Origin: Streptomyces roseirectus
GTDB lineage: Bacteria; Actinomycetota; Actinomycetes; Streptomycetales; Streptomycetaceae
Direction of reading: 5' to 3'
Assembly (NCBI RefSeq): GCF_014489635.1
Contig: NZ_CP060828.1
Coordinates: 1 to 64,000, forward strand
Length of the DNA: 64,000 nucleotides
Numbering within the stretch: position 1 is the stretch's first letter; every line of letters begins with the position of its first letter. Positions 29,601 to 47,598 of the stretch are shown here, piece by piece. The position numbers and the translations under genes are program-made. Under the pieces are notes generated by a model. The model worked only from the letters and a program-made list of their open reading frames with translations, had not been told where the DNA came from and ran no database searches.

Positions 29601-32600
29601 GCGTGCCGTCCGTGCGCCACAGGCCGGTCAGGCCGTGGAAGGCGGGCCCGTACTCCAGGCCCCGTTCGGCGGTGTCCAGGTAGAAGCCGTCCAGCGGTAC
29701 GGCCTGTGCGCCGGGTGGCGGCCAGGCGGCGTCCACGGCGGCGGGAGGTTCGGAGGCGGGGGTCAGGACGCCGCTCGCGTGCCGTGTCCACTCGGCGCCG
29801 GGGTCCTGTGTGCGGGCGTGGACGGTGAAGGCGCGCCGTCCGGTCGGGTCGGGGGCGTCGGCGGCGAGGCGCAGCGCGGTCGGGCCGGTGAGCGCGAGGG
29901 GGGCGTGGACGATCAGTTCCTCGACCTGGTCGCAGTCGGCGTACCGGCCCGCGTGCAGGGCGAGTTCGAGGAACGCGGTGCCGGGCAGGACCGGCACGCC
30001 GCCCAGGGCGTGGTCGGCGAGCCAGGGCTGCCGGTCGGGGGCGAGGGAGCCGGTGAACAGCAGCCCGCCGGTCTCCGGGAGCGCGGTGACCGCGCCCAGC
30101 AGCGGGTGGTGCGCGGGGTCGAGGCCGAGCGCGGTGGTGTCCTGGGCGGCGCCGCCGAGGACGCGCAGCCAGTAGCGGCGGTGCTGGAAGGCGTAGGTCG
30201 GCAGCGGGACCGTGCGGGCGCCGTGCGCGGCGTGGAAGGCGGTCCAGTCGACGGGGCGGCCGGTGAGGGCGAGGCGGGTGACGGCGGTGACGAGCGCGTC
30301 GCCCTCGCTGCGGCCCTGGGCGCGCAGCGCGGCCACGCAGGTCACCGTGTCCCCGTCGGCGAGGTGTCCGGCGGCGGTCTCGGCGGCCATCGCGGTCAGG
30401 GCGCCGCCAGGGCCTGCCTCCAGGAAGGTCCGCACGCCCCGGTCGAGGAGGGTGCGCACGCCGTCGGCGAAGCGGACGGTGTCGCGGACGTGCCGCACCC
30501 AGTAGGCGGGGGCGCGCAGGTCGGCGGGCGAGGCGACCGTGCCGGTGAGGTCGGAGACGACGGTCAGCGCCGGCTCGTGGAAGGCGACGCGGGCGAGTTC
30601 GGCGGCGAAGTCGGCCAGCATGGGCTCCATCAGCCCCGAGTGGAAGGCGTGGCTGACCGGCAGCAGCTTGGTGCGGTGGCCGCGTCCGACGCACTCGGCG
30701 GTGACGTCGAGGAGCTGGTGTTCGGGTCCGGAGATCACGACCGAGGCGGGGCTGTTGACGGCGGCGATACCGACCCCGTCGGCCGCGCGGGCGGCGAGGA
30801 TCGCGGTGACCTCCGCCTCGGGCGCGTGGACGGCGGCCATGGCGCCCCCGGCGGGCAGCGCCGCCATCAGCCGGGCCCGCGCGGCGACGACCCGGCAGGC
30901 GTCCGGCAGCGTCCACACGCCGGCGACGTGCGCGGCGACGAGTTCGCCGATCGAGTGCCCGATCAGCGCGTCCGGGCGCACGCCCCAGCTCTCCAGCAGG
31001 CGGTAGAGGGCGACTTCGACGGCGAACAGGGCGGGCTGCGTGTAGCGCGTGTGGTCGAGGAGCGTACGGTCGGCGGCCGCGTCGTCCGCGAGCAGCAGGT
31101 CGCGCAGGGGCCGGTCGAGGAGGCCGTCGAAGGCCGCGCAGACGTCGTCGAGCGCGGCGGCGAACACCGGGTGGCGGGCGTACAGTTCGCGGCCCATGCC
31201 GGCGCGCTGGGAGCCCTGGCCGGGGAAGACGACCGCGAGCGGGGCGTCCTGCGGGGTGCCGGTGAGGACGTCCGCGTCCGGGGTGCCCGCCGCCAGGGAG
31301 CGCAGTCCGGCGAGGAGGGTTGTGGGGTCGGTGCCGAGGACGGCGGCGCGGTGGGTGAGGGCGGCGCGGGTGGTGGCGAGGGAGTGGGCGACGTCCACCG
31401 GGCGGACGCCGGGGCGGGTGTCGAGGTCGGTGAGGAGGGCCGCGGCCTGGTCGCGCAGGGCGGTCTCGGTGTGGCCGGACAGGAGCCAGGGGACGAGGAC
31501 GGGCTCGCCGGCGGCGGGCGCGGGCTCCTCGGCGGGCTCCGGTGTGTGTTCGAGGATGACGTGCGCGTTGGTGCCGCTGATCCCGAACGACGACACGCCG
31601 GCCCGGCGCGGCCCGTCCGTGTCCGGCCACGGCTGGGCGTCGGTGAGCAGCTTCACTCCCCCGCCGGACCAGTCGACCTGCCGGGTCGGCTCGTCGACGT
31701 GGAGGGTGCGCGGCAGGACGCCGGCCCGCAGCGCGAGGATCGTCTTGATGACCCCGGCGACGCCGGCGGCGTACTGGGTGTGCCCGATGTTCGACTTGAC
31801 CGAGCCGAGCCACAGCGGACGCTCGGGGTCGCGCCCCTTGCCGTACGTGGCGAGCAGGGCGCCCGCCTCGATGGGGTCGCCGAGCCGGGTGCCGGTGCCG
31901 TGGGCCTCGACGGCGTCGACGTCGTGCGGGGTGAGCCCGGCGCTGTCGAGGGCGGCGCGGATGACCCGCTGCTGGGAGGGGCCGTTGGGGGCGGTGAGCC
32001 CGTTGGAGGCGCCGTCCTGGTTGACGGCGGAGCCCCGCACGGTCGCGAGGACCCGGTGGCCGTTGCGGCGGGCGTCGGAGAGGCGTTCGAGGACAACGAT
32101 GCCGACGCCCTCGCCCCAGCCGGTGCCGTCGGCGGAGTCGGCGAAGGCTTTGCAGCGGCCGTCGGAGGACAGGCCGCCCTGGTTGGCGAACTCGGCGAAG
32201 GAGCCCGGGGTCGCCATGACGGTGACGCCGCCGGCGAGCGCGAGGTCGCACTCCCCCGCTCGCAGGGCTTGCCCTGCGAGGTGCAGGGAGACCAGGGAGG
32301 AGGAGCAGGCGGTGTCGACGGTGACCGCGGGGCCTTCGAGGCCGAGGACGTAGGAGACACGGCCGGACATGACGCTGCCCGACGAGCTGGTGAGGGCGTA
32401 ACCCCCGGCGAGGGAGGCCGAGTTCATCAGCAGGGCGCCGTACTCCTGCGGGGTGCCGCCGACGAACACGCCGGTGCGGGAGCCGCGCAGGGAGAGCGGG
32501 TCGATGCCGGTGCGCTCCAGGGCCTCCCAGGACACTTCGAGCAGCAGCCGCTGCTGGGGGTCCATGGAGAGGGCTTCGCGCGGGGAGATCCCGAAGAACT

Positions 32601-35600
32601 CGGCGTCGAAGTCGCCCGCGTCGTACAGGAACGCGCCCTGCCCGGAGAGGGTGGTCTGCTGCCCGGGGTCGTAGAAGGAGAGCGCGTCCCAGCCCCGGTC
32701 GTCGGGGAAGTCGGCCATCTCGTCCCGGCCTTCGGTGAGCAGGTCCCACAGGTCCTCGGGTCCGCGCACCCCGCCGGGGTAGCGGCAGGCCATGCCGACG
32801 ACGACCAGGGGGTCGTCGGTGTCGGTGGTGCGGGTGGGTGCCGATGCCGGTTCGGGGGCGGTGCCGAGGAGTTCGTCGCGCAGGTGGTCGGCGAGGGCGG
32901 TCGGGGTGGGGTGGTCGAAGACGAGGGTGGCGGGCAGCTTCAGGCCGGTCGCCGCGTTCAGGCGGTTGCGCAGCTCGGTCGCGGTGAGGGAGTCGAAGCC
33001 GAGGTCCTTGAAGGGGCGGCCGGCGGCGATGCCGTCCGGGTCGGTGTGGCCGAGGACGGCGGCGGCCCGGCCGCGCACCAGGGCGAGGAGGGTGGCGCGC
33101 TGTTCGGCGGGACCGGATCCGGTGAGGGCGGCGCGGAGTTGACCGGCGGTGCTGTCGTCGCCGTCGGTGGTGTCGCCGGATGCGGGGGTGAGCGCGCGGG
33201 CGGCCTCGGGGATGTCCTCGATGAGGGGGCGGCGGCGGGCGAGGGCGTAGACGGGGGCGAAGCGCTCCCAGTCCATGTCACTGACGGTGAGGGTCGTCTC
33301 GTCGTGCTCGACGGCCTCCCACAGGACGTCGAGCGCGGTGTCGGGGCGCATCGGGCGCACGCCGAGCCGCTGGAGCTGGTCGGCGAGCTGCCCGTAGTCG
33401 CTGAGCATGCCGCCGTCGGCCCAGCCGCCCCAGGCGACGGACGTCGCGGTGAGGCCGCGTGCGCGGCGCTGGTGGGCGAGGCCGTCGAGGTAGGCGTTGG
33501 CGGCGGCGTACACGGCGTTGCCGGCGCTGCCCCAGACGGCGGCGCCGGAGGAGAACAGCACGAACGCGTCCAGGTCGAGGTGAGAGGTGAGGTCGTCCAG
33601 GTGGCGTGCGCCGTCGGCCTTCGCGGCCATGCCGGTGGTCAGTTCCTCGGGGGTGACGTCGAGGGCGGGGCCGTAGCTGGTGGAGCTGGCGGCGTGCAGG
33701 ACGGCGGTGAGCGGCCACTGTTCGGGCACGGAGTCGAGGACGGCGGCGAGGGCGTCGCGGTCGGTGACGTCGCAGGCGGCGAAGGTCACCTCGGCGCCCA
33801 GTGCGCGGATCTCCTCGGCGAGGGCGTCCGCGCCGGGGGCCGCCGCGCCGCGCCTGCCGAGCAGCAGGAGGTGGTCGGCGCCCTCGGTGGCGAGGCGGCG
33901 GGCGAGGTGGGCGGCGATGCCTCCGGTGCCGCCGGTGACCAGGACCGTGCCGCGCGGCTGCCACGTCCGGCTCGTGCCGCGCTCGGTGAGGGGCGCCCGC
34001 ACCAAGCGGCGCGCGTAGGCGGCGGGGCCGCGCACGGCGAGCTGGTCCTCTCCCCCGCCGGCTCCGGCCAGCAGGGCGGGCAGCAGGGCCGCGACGCCGT
34101 CGCTCCACTCCTCGGGCAGGTCGATCAACCCGCCCCACCGCTCGGGCAGTTCGAGCCCGACGACCTGTCCGAGCCCCCACAGCCGGGTCGCCTCGGCCCG
34201 TACGGTGTCCCCGCCGGAGACGGCGGCGGCACCGCGCGTCAGCCACCACACCGGCGCCCGGACCCCGGCCGCGTCCAGCGCCCGGACGGTCTCCAGCGCG
34301 TCGGCGGCGCCGGCGGGCAGGCACACGACGCCGTCCCAGGCGCCCTCGCGCGCCGCCTCGGCGGTCTCGACGTCGGCTCCGGCCGCCCGCAGCGCGACGG
34401 CGACGCTCTCGCCCTCGCCGCGCGGGTCGACGAGCAGCCAGCGGCCGTCGAGGGCCGTCCCGGCGGCCGGGGTGACGCGGCGCCAGGTGACCCGGTAGCG
34501 CCAGGCGTCGACGGGGCGGCCGACGCCGGCCGTGGCGCGCGGCGTCTGCATCCAGTACCGCTGGTGCTGGAAGGCGTACGTCGGCAGGTCGACGGGGTCG
34601 GCGGCGGGCAGGCAGGGCGTCCAGTCGACGGGGGCGCCGTGGACGTACGCCTCGCCGAGCGAGGCCAGCAGCCGCTGGGGGCCGCCCTCGCCCCGGCGCA
34701 GGGTGCCGGTGACGGCGGCTTCGCGGCCGGCCGCGTCGGCGGTGTCCTGGACGGCGCTGGTGAGCACGGGGTGCGGGGTGACCTCGACGAAGAGGGTGTG
34801 GCCCTGGTCGAGGAGGGCGCGGGTGGTGCGCTCGAACTCGACGGGCTGCCTGAGGTTGCGGAACCAGTAGTCGCCGTCGAGGGCCTTGGTGTCGAGGCGT
34901 CCGGCAGTGACGCAGGAGTAGAACGCGACCTTCGACGCGCCGGGCGTGACGTCCTTGAGCAGACCGGCGAGGTCGTCGCGGACGGCGTCGACCTGGGTGG
35001 AGTGGGAGGCGTAGTCCACGGCGATCCGCCGGGCCCGCACGCCGTCCGTCTCGGCCCACGCCAGCAGTTCGTCCAGCGCCTCGGCCTCGCCGGCGACGAC
35101 GACGGAGGCTGGGCCGTTGACGGCGGCGAGGTCGATCCGGCCGGCCCAGCGCTTCAGTTCCTCGCGGACGCGCTCGGCGGGGAGTTGGACGGAGACCATG
35201 CCGCCCTCGCCGGAGAGGGCGAGGATGGCCCGGGAGCGCAGGGCCACGACACGGGCGCCGTCGGCCAGGGAGAGCGCCCCGGCGACGACAGCAGCCGCGA
35301 TCTCGCCCTGCGAGTGTCCGACGACGGCGGCGGGCTCGACGCCGTAGGACCGCCACACCTCGGCGAGGGACACCATCACCGCCCACAGGACGGGCTGGAC
35401 GACGTCCACGCGCTCCAAGTCGCCCTGCTCGCGCAGGACTTCCGTCAGCGACCAGTCCACGAACTCCGACAGGGCCGCCTCGCACTCCGCCATCCTGGCG
35501 GCGAACACCGTGGACGTGTCGAGGAGTTCGACGGCCATGCCCGCCCACTGGGAGCCCTGGCCGGGGAACACGAACACGGTCTTGGCCTTGGCGCCGGCGC

Positions 35601-37278
35601 CGGTGATCACGCCGGGGGTGTCCTCCGTGGTGTCCTGGAGGGCCTGGAGGCGGGTGAGGAAGCCGTCGCGGTCCTCGGCGAGGACGACCGCGCGGTGTTC
35701 GAGGGCGGCGCGGGTGGTGGCGAGGGAACGGGCGAGACGGGGCGGGGTGAGGTCGGGGTGGGCCTGGAGGTGGGCGTGGAGGCGGGCCGCCTGGTCGCGC
35801 AGGGCGGCGGGGGTGGCGGCGGAGAGGGTCCAGGGGAGGGTGTCGGTGCGCAGCCGCTGTGCGGGGGCGTCGGTCTCCTCCGCCTCCGCCTTCTCCTCCG
35901 TCGGCGCCTGTTCCAGGATCACGTGGACGTTCGTCCCGCTGATCCCGAACGAGGACACGCCGGCCCGGCGCGGGCGTCCGGTGTCGGGCCAGTCCCGGGC
36001 CTCGGTGAGCAGTTCGACGTGCCCGGCGCTCCAGTCGACCTCGGTGGAGGGCCGGTCGACGTGGAGGGTCTTGGGCAGGACGCCCTCGCGCAGCGCGAGG
36101 ACCGTCTTGATGATCCCGGCGACGCCGGAGACGGCCTGGGTGTGCCCGATGTTCGACTTCAACGAGCCGAGATACAGCGGGAGTTCGGGGTCGCGGCCCT
36201 GACCGTAGGTGGCGAGGACGGCCTGCGCCTCGATGGGGTCGCCGAGGCGGGTGCCGGTGCCGTGGGCCTCGACGGCGTCGACGTCGGAGGGGGCGAGCCC
36301 GGCGGTCGCGAGGGCCTGGCGGATGACGCGCTGCTGAGCCGGGCCGCTGGGCGCGGCGAGCCCGTTGGAGGCGCCGTCCTGGTTGGCGGCCGAGCCCCGG
36401 ACGACGGCGAGGACGGGGTGTCCGTTGCGGCGGGCGTCGGAGAGGCGTTCCAGCAGGACGACGGCGGCACCCTCGCCCCAGCCGATGCCGTCGGCGGCGT
36501 CGGCGAACGCCTTGCAGCGGCCGTCGACGGCGAGGCCGCGCTGGCGGGCGAAGACGACGAACCCGGCCGGAGTGGCGAGGATGCCGACACCTGCGGCGAG
36601 CGCCAGGGAGCAGTCGCCCTGGCGCAGCGACTGGGCGGCGAGGTGGAAGGCGACCAGGGAGGAGGAGCAGGCAGTGTCGACGGTGACCGCCGGGCCCTGG
36701 AGTCCGAGGGTGTAGGAGACGCGGCCGGACATGACGCTGCCGGTGCCGCCGGTCAGCGCGTAGCCCTGGTCCTCCTCGGAGTCCAGCAGCATCGCGCCGT
36801 AGCCGGTGGGCAGGCCGCCGACGAAGACACCGGTGCGGGAGCCGCGCAGCGAGGTCGGGTCGATGCGGGCGCGTTCGACGGCCTCCCAGGAGGTCTCCAG
36901 GAGCAGCCGCTGCTGGGGGTCCATGGCCAGGGCCTCGCGCGGTGAGATCCCGAACAGGGTGGGGTCGAAGTCGCCGGCGTCGTAGAGGAAGGAGCCTTCC
37001 TTGGTGTAGGTCTTGCCGGGTTTGTCGGGGTCGGGGTCGTAGAGGGCGTCGAGGTCCCAGCCCCGGTCGTCGGGCAGGCCGCCGGTGGTGTCGACGCCGT
37101 CGGCGACGAGCCGCCACAGCTTCTGCGGGGAGTCCGTGCCGCCGGGCAGGCGGCAGGCCATGCCGACGATCGCCAGCGGCTCGCGCCACCGCTCCTCGGA
37201 CTCGCGCAGCCGCTCGCGGGTGGTCTGCAACTCCGCCGTGACCCGCCGCAGGTAGGTACGGAGCTTGTCCTCTGTCAT
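26659..37278 (-). CDS. P3: terminal PKS, KS-AT-KR-ACP / KS-AT-DH-KR-ACP-TE
   Basis: 3539 residues from ATG 37278 (TGGAG ten bases upstream). Docking head DKLRTYLRRVTAELQTTRERL. First module: KS Cys204; AT GHSQG (Ser656) with YASH, methylmalonyl; KR of A-type (AVWGSAGN, Tyr1257) whose NADPH loop reads GGTGGIA with the last Gly changed to Ala; ACP Ser1430. Second module: KS Cys1658; AT GHSIG (Ser2109) with HAFH, malonyl; DH His2423 and Asp2588; KR with VED in the LDD position; ACP Ser3199. The C-terminal thioesterase has nucleophile Ser3391 in GRSSG and His in PGDHHS. It finishes and releases the chain, probably as a lactone with a C2=C3 double bond. Confidence 0.95.
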   Translation of the reverse strand: MTEDKLRTYLRRVTAELQTTRERLRESEERWREPLAIVGMACRLPGGTDSPQKLWRLVADGVDTTGGLPDDRGWDLDALYDPDPDKPGKTYTKEGSFLYDAGDFDPTLFGISPREALAMDPQQRLLLETSWEAVERARIDPTSLRGSRTGVFVGGLPTGYGAMLLDSEEDQGYALTGGTGSVMSGRVSYTLGLQGPAVTVDTACSSSLVAFHLAAQSLRQGDCSLALAAGVGILATPAGFVVFARQRGLAVDGRCKAFADAADGIGWGEGAAVVLLERLSDARRNGHPVLAVVRGSAANQDGASNGLAAPSGPAQQRVIRQALATAGLAPSDVDAVEAHGTGTRLGDPIEAQAVLATYGQGRDPELPLYLGSLKSNIGHTQAVSGVAGIIKTVLALREGVLPKTLHVDRPSTEVDWSAGHVELLTEARDWPDTGRPRRAGVSSFGISGTNVHVILEQAPTEEKAEAEETDAPAQRLRTDTLPWTLSAATPAALRDQAARLHAHLQAHPDLTPPRLARSLATTRAALEHRAVVLAEDRDGFLTRLQALQDTTEDTPGVITGAGAKAKTVFVFPGQGSQWAGMAVELLDTSTVFAARMAECEAALSEFVDWSLTEVLREQGDLERVDVVQPVLWAVMVSLAEVWRSYGVEPAAVVGHSQGEIAAAVVAGALSLADGARVVALRSRAILALSGEGGMVSVQLPAERVREELKRWAGRIDLAAVNGPASVVVAGEAEALDELLAWAETDGVRARRIAVDYASHSTQVDAVRDDLAGLLKDVTPGASKVAFYSCVTAGRLDTKALDGDYWFRNLRQPVEFERTTRALLDQGHTLFVEVTPHPVLTSAVQDTADAAGREAAVTGTLRRGEGGPQRLLASLGEAYVHGAPVDWTPCLPAADPVDLPTYAFQHQRYWMQTPRATAGVGRPVDAWRYRVTWRRVTPAAGTALDGRWLLVDPRGEGESVAVALRAAGADVETAEAAREGAWDGVVCLPAGAADALETVRALDAAGVRAPVWWLTRGAAAVSGGDTVRAEATRLWGLGQVVGLELPERWGGLIDLPEEWSDGVAALLPALLAGAGGGEDQLAVRGPAAYARRLVRAPLTERGTSRTWQPRGTVLVTGGTGGIAAHLARRLATEGADHLLLLGRRGAAAPGADALAEEIRALGAEVTFAACDVTDRDALAAVLDSVPEQWPLTAVLHAASSTSYGPALDVTPEELTTGMAAKADGARHLDDLTSHLDLDAFVLFSSGAAVWGSAGNAVYAAANAYLDGLAHQRRARGLTATSVAWGGWADGGMLSDYGQLADQLQRLGVRPMRPDTALDVLWEAVEHDETTLTVSDMDWERFAPVYALARRRPLIEDIPEAARALTPASGDTTDGDDSTAGQLRAALTGSGPAEQRATLLALVRGRAAAVLGHTDPDGIAAGRPFKDLGFDSLTATELRNRLNAATGLKLPATLVFDHPTPTALADHLRDELLGTAPEPASAPTRTTDTDDPLVVVGMACRYPGGVRGPEDLWDLLTEGRDEMADFPDDRGWDALSFYDPGQQTTLSGQGAFLYDAGDFDAEFFGISPREALSMDPQQRLLLEVSWEALERTGIDPLSLRGSRTGVFVGGTPQEYGALLMNSASLAGGYALTSSSGSVMSGRVSYVLGLEGPAVTVDTACSSSLVSLHLAGQALRAGECDLALAGGVTVMATPGSFAEFANQGGLSSDGRCKAFADSADGTGWGEGVGIVVLERLSDARRNGHRVLATVRGSAVNQDGASNGLTAPNGPSQQRVIRAALDSAGLTPHDVDAVEAHGTGTRLGDPIEAGALLATYGKGRDPERPLWLGSVKSNIGHTQYAAGVAGVIKTILALRAGVLPRTLHVDEPTRQVDWSGGGVKLLTDAQPWPDTDGPRRAGVSSFGISGTNAHVILEHTPEPAEEPAPAAGEPVLVPWLLSGHTETALRDQAAALLTDLDTRPGVRPVDVAHSLATTRAALTHRAAVLGTDPTTLLAGLRSLAAGTPDADVLTGTPQDAPLAVVFPGQGSQRAGMGRELYARHPVFAAALDDVCAAFDGLLDRPLRDLLLADDAAADRTLLDHTRYTQPALFAVEVALYRLLESWGVRPDALIGHSIGELVAAHVAGVWTLPDACRVVAARARLMAALPAGGAMAAVHAPEAEVTAILAARAADGVGIAAVNSPASVVISGPEHQLLDVTAECVGRGHRTKLLPVSHAFHSGLMEPMLADFAAELARVAFHEPALTVVSDLTGTVASPADLRAPAYWVRHVRDTVRFADGVRTLLDRGVRTFLEAGPGGALTAMAAETAAGHLADGDTVTCVAALRAQGRSEGDALVTAVTRLALTGRPVDWTAFHAAHGARTVPLPTYAFQHRRYWLRVLGGAAQDTTALGLDPAHHPLLGAVTALPETGGLLFTGSLAPDRQPWLADHALGGVPVLPGTAFLELALHAGRYADCDQVEELIVHAPLALTGPTALRLAADAPDPTGRRAFTVHARTQDPGAEWTRHASGVLTPASEPPAAVDAAWPPPGAQAVPLDGFYLDTAERGLEYGPAFHGLTGLWRTDGTLYAEVTLPETLDADADPDDGHALHPALLDAALQPLALGTLTAPGDATPVPAGLPFAWSGARLHATGARDLRARLTAGADGTVAVLLATPDGQPVLSVDALTLRTPTLPETPAAGGDLYRLDWPELPAPAAPDGTPWALVGLDPRQLRPRLAAVTGRDVVPYADGRVLADALAAGAPAPAAALLWCDAPDSGDAAADAHTLTRQALALLQEWLADERLTDVPLVLVTHGAVAAGDAAPHPARAAVWGLARTVQSEHPGRLVLVDLDPALDSTGDPDETATALAALPGALATGEPQLALRSGTVHVPRLTRRPATQGTPLAFDPDGTVLVTGATGGIGALVARHLAAHHGVRRLLLTGRRGPQAPGADRLAADLKALGAQVTVAACDVADHAALTALVAGLDTPLAGVVHLAGVVEDGLALDQTPDRLDAVLRPKADAAWHLHELTAGTDSASPAPLVLFSSAAAVLGSAGQAPYAAANAFLDALAAHRATRELPALSLAWGPWSGVDGMADRLGGRPRATGGGLLPFGADTGLAALDEALTAGTEPALVPLRLALKAAEGLPAEQIPAVLRGLVRGVRRPLKPAATTGRPATVDTLTALAPADRAEALLTLVRAEAARVLGHAGPDGIDAERAFGDLGFDSLTSVELRGRLADATGLRLPATLVFDHPTPAALATALDTRLTTPAPQAGPAEAPADPTAVVADAVEALYRHAVTAGQYDRAAKVLMNSAGLRPAFTSADDAGRAPGLVRLADGAGSGRPALIGLPSTSVWASDQEFMALARPLRGLRDTYSLMMPGFASGELVAASVDAIADHAARTILAGLDGAPFALAGRSSGGSLAYAVAARLEELGTPATGVVMLDTYLAHTPQTQYMVHVMESRSLEREAEFGRMTGLRLTAMASYFALFDTWQPAELTTPGLLLRASTPVAPDPDNPMEVPAEWQTVWPVPLTVRDVPGDHHSMIEEHGETTARVIHDWLNGLEH
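34985..35580 (-). repeat. Methylmalonyl-AT tract, copy 3 (in P3)
   Basis: This AT core closely matches the ATs of P2 and P4 in protein and DNA, from [13 protein letters not shown] to YASHS. It is less similar in the preceding linker than copies 1 and 2 are to each other. Confidence 0.7.
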
Positions 37279-37345
37279 CTGGTCGACTCCAGTTCGGTGT
37301 GATGGGGTGCCTGCGGTGGGTGGGGCAGAAGAGGGCGGGGGCGGG

Positions 37346-46234
<8,889 letters not shown>

Positions 46235-46322
46235 AGCCTGGGGACTCCCGTGGTTTCCGATGCCTGCTCGCGACGCTATGGCTGCTCAGTCGTGCTGTAA
46301 CCCCCAGAAGTGGGGCCCCCGG

Positions 46323-46354
46323 CCCCTAGGGGTGGGGGCGGGGGCGCTAGGGGT
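46323..46354 (-). promoter_or_regulatory. Paired CTAGGGGT direct repeats upstream of P4
   Basis: CTAGGGGT occurs at 46326-46333 and 46347-46354, exactly 21 bases apart (two helical turns); the first is part of the palindrome CCCCTAGGGG (46323-46332). On the minus strand the words read ACCCCTAG and lie 90-120 bases before the P4 start, between the P450 stop and a possible TTACAG/TAGCGT promoter. They are a candidate activator site. Confidence 0.5.
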
Positions 46355-46360
46355 GGCGGG

Positions 46361-47560
46361 TCACCAGGCCACGGGGATCGCGAGGGCGCCGTGGACCATG
46401 TTGTAGCCGCGGAAGGCGATCTCCTCGCGGGGGACGGCGAGGCGGATCGTGGGGAAGCGGCGCAGCAGGGCGGTGAAGCCGACCTTCATCTCGATGAGGG
46501 TCATCGCGGCGCCGGGGCAGCGGTGCAGGCCGTGTCCGAAGCCGACCTGCTGACTCTGCGGGCGGGTCAGGTCAAGGCGGTCGGGGTCGGGGAAGTGGTC
46601 GGGGTCGCGGTTGGCGGCGGCGAGGGCGGGGACGACGTACTCGCCCTTCTTGATGGTGACGCCGCGCAGTTCGATGTCCTCGGTGGCGGTGCGTCCGCCG
46701 GTGGCGGAGATGACGCTGAGGTAGCGCATGAGTTCGTCGACGGCGGTGTCGAGGACGGCCGGGTCGTCGCGCAGGAGGGCGAACTGGTCGGGGTGGTCGA
46801 GGAGGGCGAGGAGGCCGAGGCCGAGGGTGGCGGCGACGGTGTCGTAGCCGGCGGTGAGGTGCATGTTGGCGATGCCGACGATCTCGGCGTCGGTGAGGTC
46901 GTCGCCGTGGTCGCGGGCGAGCATGCCGATCATGCCGTCGCCGGGGTGGGCGCGTTGGGCGGTGACGACGTCGGACATGAAGCGGTGGGCGTCGGCGACG
47001 AGGGAGAGGGCTTCCTCCTCGGTCGCGGCGAGGCCGGGGGCGCGTTCGGTGAGGGCGAGGTAGTCGGCGCGCTGGTCGTCGGTGAGGCCGAGGAGTTCGC
47101 AGATCGCGAGCAGCGGGAACGGGTTGGCGAAGGCGGTGAGGAAGTCGGTGCCGGGGCCCTTGCGTTCGAGGTCGTCGAGGCAGGTCTCGGCGATCTGTTC
47201 CAGGCGGGGGGTGAGTTCGCGCATGCGGCGGGCGGTGAAGCCGCCGGCGACGGTGCGGCGCAGGCGGGTGTGGTGGGGCGGGTCCATGTTGACGAAACTG
47301 CCCGGGGAGATCTCCAGGCCGGTGTCGTCGACGCCGGGGACCATGAGGGTGAGGGGGGTGAGGGCGCTGCTGAGGCGGTCGTCGGTGAGGACGTCGCGGA
47401 CGTCGTCGTAGCGGGTGACGACCCAGATGTCGCGGCCGTCGGCCATCCGGTAGCGGGTGACGGGTTCCTCGCGCTGGGCGTGGCGCAGGGCCGGGCTGGG
47501 GTCGTAGGGGCAGCGCTGGTCGCGCTGGTAGGGCAGGGGGGTTTCCATCTCCAGGGGCAT
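46361..47560 (-). CDS. Cytochrome P450 tailoring oxygenase
   Basis: 399 residues from ATG 47560 with GGAG eight bases upstream. It has the soluble bacterial class P450 landmarks: I-helix AGYDT (oxygen activation), ELMR as the ExxR pair, and the heme loop GFGHGLHRCPG with ligand Cys348. NMDPPHHTRLRR is the conserved C-helix segment. Enzymes of this type hydroxylate or epoxidise polyketide macrolides with electrons from a ferredoxin; no ferredoxin gene is in the window. It lies between P5 (38 bases upstream) and P4 in the same direction, so it is probably co-transcribed with P5 and acts on the released or nearly complete product. The site of oxidation cannot be predicted. Confidence 0.93.
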   Translation of the reverse strand: MPLEMETPLPYQRDQRCPYDPSPALRHAQREEPVTRYRMADGRDIWVVTRYDDVRDVLTDDRLSSALTPLTLMVPGVDDTGLEISPGSFVNMDPPHHTRLRRTVAGGFTARRMRELTPRLEQIAETCLDDLERKGPGTDFLTAFANPFPLLAICELLGLTDDQRADYLALTERAPGLAATEEEALSLVADAHRFMSDVVTAQRAHPGDGMIGMLARDHGDDLTDAEIVGIANMHLTAGYDTVAATLGLGLLALLDHPDQFALLRDDPAVLDTAVDELMRYLSVISATGGRTATEDIELRGVTIKKGEYVVPALAAANRDPDHFPDPDRLDLTRPQSQQVGFGHGLHRCPGAAMTLIEMKVGFTALLRRFPTIRLAVPREEIAFRGYNMVHGALAIPVAW

Positions 47561-47598
47561 GGGGTGCTCCGTGCGTGTTCCGGGGTGTGGGGGGTGGG

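Noticed and set aside
29413..36945. A 2510-residue plus-strand frame opposite P3
   Set aside because: Antisense of KS-AT-KR coding DNA; Gly/Val/Asp-rich with no recognisable fold. The same applies to the long frames at 37265-44665, 47575-50802 and 53029-57021.
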